Origin: Paracoccaceae bacterium
Lineage (GTDB): Bacteria > Pseudomonadota > Alphaproteobacteria > Rhodobacterales > Rhodobacteraceae
Direction of reading: 5' to 3'
DNA length: 9,166 bases
Assembly (NCBI GenBank): GCA_003551745.1
Contig: PUNI01000529.1
Coordinates: 1-9,166, forward strand
Shown piece after piece: positions 6,309 to 9,166 of this stretch. Within the stretch, counting starts at the first letter, position 1. Each line of letters starts with the position of its first letter. Both the position numbers and the translations under genes were made by a program. The notes under the pieces were generated by a model. The model did not search any database, had not been told where the DNA came from, and saw nothing but the letters and a program-made list of their open reading frames with translations.

Positions 6309-7973
6309 ATGCGGCATGGCGGACGGATCCTGACCGACCAACTGCGGATCCAGGGTGTGGAGCGGGTATTCTCGGTTCCGGGCGAGAGCTTCCTCGCCGC
6401 GCTCGACGGGCTTTACGGCAGCGGGATCCGTAACATCGTCTGCCGCCACGAAGGGGGCGCGGCGATGATGGCGGAAGCCACCGCCAAGCTTACCGGCCGG
6501 CCCGGCGTGGCCTTCGTCACCCGCGGGCCGGGGGCGACCAACGCCTCGGCCGGGATCCATGTCGCGCGGCAGGATTCGACGCCGATGATCCTCTTCGTCG
6601 GCCAGATCGAGCGCGGGCATCGCGACCGCGAGGCATTCCAGGAGGTGAACTACCGCGCCTTCTTCTCGCCGATCGCGAAATGGGCCGCGGAGATCGACCA
6701 GACCGACCGCATCCCCGAATATGTCAGCCGCGCCTTCCATGTGGCGACCTCGGGCCGACCCGGCCCGGTGGTGCTGGCGCTGCCCGAAGACATGCTGTCG
6801 GCCCATGCCGAGGTGCCCGACATTCCCGCACCCGCGCCGCAGCCCGCCTCGGTCTGCGGCGAGCAGATCGACGCGCTGCTGGCGCCGCTCTGCCGCGCGG
6901 AGCGGCCGCTGGTGATCGCGGGCGGTTCGGTCTGGTCGGCGCAGGCGGCGCGCGATCTCGCCACCTTCGCCGAGACGTTCGACCTGCCGGTGGCGGTGAC
7001 CTTCCGCCGCCACGACCGGATCGACAACCGCCATTCCCACTATGCCGGCATGGCGGGCGTGGGCATGAACCCCAAGCTTGCCGCTCGGCTGCGCGAGGCC
7101 GACTGCCTGCTGATCCTCGGCGCACGCTTCGGGGATACCGCGACCGACGGCTACACGCTGGTCGACCCGGCCGCGCCAGGCAAGACGATCCTGCATGTCC
7201 ACTCCGACCCCGACGAGCTGGGCCGGGTGTGGCGGCCCGATGTGGCGGTCTGTGCGCCGGCCGTCGATGTGCTGGCCAGGCTTGCCCGACGGGAGGCGCC
7301 GGAGCGGCCCGACTGGTCGGCCTGGAGCCGGGCGGCGCGCGCCGACCACGACGCCTGGATGCGTCCGAAGGAAAGCCCCGGCGCGGTCAAGCTCGAGCAG
7401 GTGATCGGCTGGCTCAACGACAGGCTGCCCGACGACGCCCTCGTCACCAATGGCGCCGGCAACTATGCCGCCTTCCTGCACCGCTATCTGCGGGCGCGCG
7501 GGTTTCCCGGCCATCTGGCGCCCACCTCGGGCAGCATGGGCTACGGCCTGCCCGCCGCGATCGCGGCCAAGCTGACCTGCCCGGATCGCGAGGTGGTCTG
7601 CTTCGCCGGCGACGGATGCTTCCAGATGACGCTCAACGAGCTGGCCACGGCGGCGCAGGAGCGGCTGCCGCTGGTCGTGGTGGTGTGCAACAACCGCAGC
7701 TACGGGACCATCAGAATGCACCAGGAGCGCACCTATCCGGCCCGCGTCAGCGGGACCGAATTGCACAATCCCGACTTCCCGGCGCTGGCCCGGGCCTATG
7801 GCGGGTATGGCGAGCGGGTCGAGCGCACCGAGGATTTCCCGGCCGCCTATGGCCGGGCCCGCGCGGCCGGAACGCTGGCGGTGATCGATCTGGCGCTGGA
7901 GACCGAGGCGCTGGCGCCGGGCCAGACCCTGGCCGAGGCCCGTGCGCAAGGAGAGGCGGCGCTCACAGGATGA
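6309..7973 (+). CDS. Thiamine-diphosphate-dependent enzyme, acetolactate synthase superfamily
   Basis: A 554-aa three-domain ThDP enzyme. The N-terminal PYR domain (about 1-170) has RHEGGAA at 46-52 with catalytic Glu48, RGPGATN at 72-78, and the acetolactate-synthase-like AFQE at 109-112. A central domain follows (about 190-330). The C-terminal PP domain has SMGYG at 409-413 and the Mg/ThDP motif, starting at GDG 434-436 and ending at Asn461-Asn462. The ATG at 6309 follows AAGGGAG with 6-nt spacing. No small regulatory subunit (ilvN/ilvH) lies beside it, so it is probably not the biosynthetic acetohydroxyacid synthase. A 2-oxoacid decarboxylase, ligase or pyruvate oxidase role is possible. 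The substrate is unknown, and whether the central domain binds FAD is unclear. The last 11 bp overlap the convergent lrgB gene. Confidence 0.93.
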   Translation: MRHGGRILTDQLRIQGVERVFSVPGESFLAALDGLYGSGIRNIVCRHEGGAAMMAEATAKLTGRPGVAFVTRGPGATNASAGIHVARQDSTPMILFVGQIERGHRDREAFQEVNYRAFFSPIAKWAAEIDQTDRIPEYVSRAFHVATSGRPGPVVLALPEDMLSAHAEVPDIPAPAPQPASVCGEQIDALLAPLCRAERPLVIAGGSVWSAQAARDLATFAETFDLPVAVTFRRHDRIDNRHSHYAGMAGVGMNPKLAARLREADCLLILGARFGDTATDGYTLVDPAAPGKTILHVHSDPDELGRVWRPDVAVCAPAVDVLARLARREAPERPDWSAWSRAARADHDAWMRPKESPGAVKLEQVIGWLNDRLPDDALVTNGAGNYAAFLHRYLRARGFPGHLAPTSGSMGYGLPAAIAAKLTCPDREVVCFAGDGCFQMTLNELATAAQERLPLVVVVCNNRSYGTIRMHQERTYPARVSGTELHNPDFPALARAYGGYGERVERTEDFPAAYGRARAAGTLAVIDLALETEALAPGQTLAEARAQGEAALTG

Positions 7974-7978
7974 GCGCC
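7958..7978. terminator. Hairpin carrying both stop codons of the convergent ThDP/lrgB genes
   Basis: A perfect 8-bp stem, GGCGCTCA (7958-7965) and TGAGCGCC (7971-7978), with loop CAGGA. The ThDP gene stop TGA (7971-7973) pairs base for base with the complement of the lrgB stop (7963-7965). It is symmetrical and read from both sides, so it may act as a bidirectional terminator, but there is no T-rich tract on either flank. A second AGCGCC copy follows immediately at 7979-7984. Confidence 0.5.
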
Positions 7979-8679
7979 AGCGCCAGCGGCGCGAGCAGCG
8001 CCGTCAGCACCGCGTTGAGCCCCATGCCGAGCCCGGCGAAGGCGCCGGCCTGCGGGTTAACCTGAAGCGCCCGCGCAGTGCCGAGCCCATGGGCCGCCAC
8101 CCCCACGGAAAGGCCCCGCGCCCGCCAGTCGCGCACCCCCAGACTGTTCAGCAGCGGGGTCGCCACCACCGCCCCGATCAGCCCGGTGATGAGCACCAGA
8201 ACCGCCGTCAGCGTCGGCGAGCCGCCCAGCGTGTCGGCGATGCCGATGGCGACCGGCGCGGTCGTGGATTTCGGCGCCAGCGCGATCAGCGTCTCGCGGC
8301 TTACACCGAGGGCCAGCGCGATCCCCAGCGCGGTGGCGATGGCGGTCAGCGAGCCTACCAGCACCGCCGCCAGCACCGGCAGCCAGACGCGACGCAGCTG
8401 GGCGAGATTGTCGTAAAGCGGCACCGCCAGGGCCACGGTTGCCGGACCGAGCAGGAAATGCACGAACTGCGCGCCCTCGAAATAGACCGCATAGCCGGTG
8501 TCGGTGATCCACAGCAGCCCCGCCAGCAGGATCACCGCGATCAGCACCGGGTTGACCAGCGGCGCCCGCCCGGCCGCGCGGGCGGCCGCATCGCCGGCGG
8601 TATAGGCCGCGAGCGTCGCCGTCAGCCACAGGAGGGGGCTTTCGGCCAGATAGCTCCAGATCTCGGCGAATTCACGCAT
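7963..8679 (-). CDS. lrgB: LrgB/CidB family membrane protein
   Basis: A 238-aa polytopic inner-membrane protein of the LrgB family. Conserved stretches are FLLGPATVALAVPLY at 75-89, PKSTTAPVAIGIADTLGG at 136-153 (the family signature, normally PKSVTTPIA), TAVLVLITGLIGA at 158-170, and AAHGLGTARAL at 195-205. Several hydrophobic segments cover most of the chain. In Firmicutes LrgAB/CidAB influence murein hydrolase activity and lysis, and have also been linked to pyruvate uptake; the plant homologue PLGG1 carries glycolate and glycerate. Which applies here is unknown. The ATG at 8679 overlaps the lrgA stop by 8 bp, so the pair is probably translationally coupled and acts as a complex. The stop lies inside the convergent ThDP gene. 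Confidence 0.95.
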   Translation of the reverse strand: MREFAEIWSYLAESPLLWLTATLAAYTAGDAAARAAGRAPLVNPVLIAVILLAGLLWITDTGYAVYFEGAQFVHFLLGPATVALAVPLYDNLAQLRRVWLPVLAAVLVGSLTAIATALGIALALGVSRETLIALAPKSTTAPVAIGIADTLGGSPTLTAVLVLITGLIGAVVATPLLNSLGVRDWRARGLSVGVAAHGLGTARALQVNPQAGAFAGLGMGLNAVLTALLAPLALALIL

Positions 8680-9025
8680 CCGGGCCGTCCTGGCGGCGGG
8701 CGAGGGCCGCGAAGGTGAGCGCGCCCGCCGCGATCGCGAGCACGGTGGAGAGGATCAGTGCCAGGGCCAGCGGCACGGCCTCGGCGCCCAGCCGTTCCAG
8801 ATGCCCGATCACGCCGACGCCGGCCGGCACGAAGAGGAGCGACAGATGGGCGAGGATGACCCCGGCGGTGGGCCGCAGCAGCCCGGCGAGCGGCGGCGCG
8901 GCGACCAGCAGCGCGACCAGAAGCGCCAAGCCCAGCACCGGCCCGGGCACCGGCAGGCCGAGGCTGCGCGCCAGCAGTTCGCCGGCCAGTTGCAGCCCGA
9001 GGATGACGACGAGGGCATGGATCAT
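8672..9025 (-). CDS. lrgA: LrgA/CidA family holin-like membrane protein
   Basis: A 117-aa small membrane protein with about four hydrophobic segments (roughly 4-20, 26-50, 53-75 and 83-109). The family signatures LPVPGPVLGLALL at 24-36 (usually PIPGSVIGLLLL) and LSLLFVPAGVGVI at 61-73 (usually SLFFVPAGVG) are clear. LrgA/CidA proteins are holin-like partners of LrgB/CidB. The ATG at 9025 has GGGAGG 5 nt upstream; longer readings from 9127 add residues that look nothing like the family. It is the first gene of the lrgAB pair and overlaps lrgB by 8 bp. Most of its ribosome binding site lies in the arm of a hairpin, described separately, which suggests control of translation. Confidence 0.93.
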   Translation of the reverse strand: MIHALVVILGLQLAGELLARSLGLPVPGPVLGLALLVALLVAAPPLAGLLRPTAGVILAHLSLLFVPAGVGVIGHLERLGAEAVPLALALILSTVLAIAAGALTFAALARRQDGPDA

Positions 9026-9030
9026 TGGGA

Positions 9031-9052
9031 CCTCCCGCAGCGACCTGCGGGA
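9031..9052 (-). promoter_or_regulatory. lrgA ribosome binding site inside a hairpin arm
   Basis: In the lrgA leader, read on the minus strand, TCCCGCAG-GTCG-CTGCGGGA forms a perfect 8-bp stem with a 4-nt loop (9033-9052). The second arm supplies GGGA of the Shine-Dalgarno GGGAGG (9031-9036), so only the last two bases stay free. The start codon follows 5 nt later. When folded, the hairpin should hinder ribosome access. Confidence 0.5.
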
Positions 9053-9095
9053 AAGCTGCACCCGGGGCCGGCGAAAGGGAAGCCGGGGACAGAGC

Positions 9096-9122
9096 AGGGG
9101 CGGGCCGTTTTGGCCCGCCCCT
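9096..9122 (-). terminator. Strong GC hairpin, probable terminator
   Basis: A perfect 11-bp inverted repeat, AGGGGCGGGCC (9096-9106) and GGCCCGCCCCT (9112-9122), with a 5-nt loop (GTTTT, or AAAAC on the minus strand). It lies 22 nt beyond a possible minus-strand stop at 9145-9147, the usual distance for an intrinsic terminator. No long U-tract follows on either strand, so its direction is inferred from the neighbouring stop. The plus strand has no gene ending here. Confidence 0.65.
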
Positions 9123-9144
9123 TCCACACGCGCTCAGGCAGTGC

Positions 9145-9166
9145 CTATTCGGCCGGCACCGCCGCC
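9145..9166 (-). CDS. Possible C-terminal end of a gene beyond the right edge
   Basis: On the minus strand the last bases of the window read as the codons AAVPAE followed by a TAG stop. An acidic Ala-Pro-Glu tail and a strong hairpin 22 nt further on suggest the end of a real gene. Seven whole codons including the stop are far too few to identify the protein or to exclude another frame. Confidence 0.3.

Noticed and set aside
6126..7949. 607-codon minus-strand open frame opposite the ThDP enzyme
   Set aside because: The product is His/Arg/Gly-rich without any motif, whereas the plus strand encodes a complete ThDP enzyme. It also overlaps the start of the FMN reductase in another frame.
1..9166. 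Mobile element, prophage, CRISPR array, toxin-antitoxin or defence system
   Set aside because: No transposase, integrase, direct-repeat array, tRNA-flanked insertion or compositional break was seen. All genes have ordinary chromosomal families and uniform GC-rich codon use.

Overview
The window is a very GC-rich stretch of bacterial chromosome with third codon positions almost saturated in G/C. Gene content and protein style fit an alphaproteobacterium, most likely of the Rhodobacterales (Rhodobacter/Paracoccus/Rhodovulum type). That placement is inferred from the dapA/slt divergent pair and from the split mnm genes; no rRNA or other marker gene is present. I see no phage, insertion sequence, CRISPR array, tRNA or other sign of transfer. 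It reads as a compact housekeeping region.

Layout, left to right: dapA (minus, 3' end cut off by the window edge) and slt, a soluble lytic transglycosylase (plus), diverge from a 97-bp gap. slt converges on, and overlaps by 53 bp, a 307-aa EamA/DMT-type membrane transporter (minus). The transporter is the second gene of a minus-strand pair with mnmD, joined by an ATGA overlap. Divergent from mnmD is a FAD oxidoreductase (plus) that resembles the oxidase half of MnmC. This converges on a 190-aa NADPH-dependent FMN reductase-like flavoprotein (minus), which diverges from a 554-aa thiamine-diphosphate enzyme of the acetolactate synthase superfamily (plus). That enzyme converges on, and overlaps by 11 bp, lrgB, which follows lrgA (both minus, 8-bp overlap). 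A strong hairpin near the right edge probably terminates a minus-strand gene whose last few codons enter the window.

Functionally, dapA (diaminopimelate for peptidoglycan and lysine) and slt (peptidoglycan turnover) are both cell-wall genes. MnmD and the divergent oxidoreductase most likely carry out the last two steps of mnm5U34 tRNA wobble modification, which E. coli does with one fused MnmC protein. The LrgA/LrgB pair lies beside a ThDP enzyme, which recalls the pyruvate-linked cid/lrg systems of Firmicutes, although the orientation here is convergent.

I did not find a convincing new multi-gene system. The observations most worth a second look are regulatory and architectural. They are: a perfect 8-bp stem containing both stop codons of the convergent ThDP/lrgB genes; a hairpin that hides most of the lrgA ribosome binding site; mirror-image leaders on the two split mnm genes; and a 22-bp dyad over a candidate promoter of the FMN reductase.
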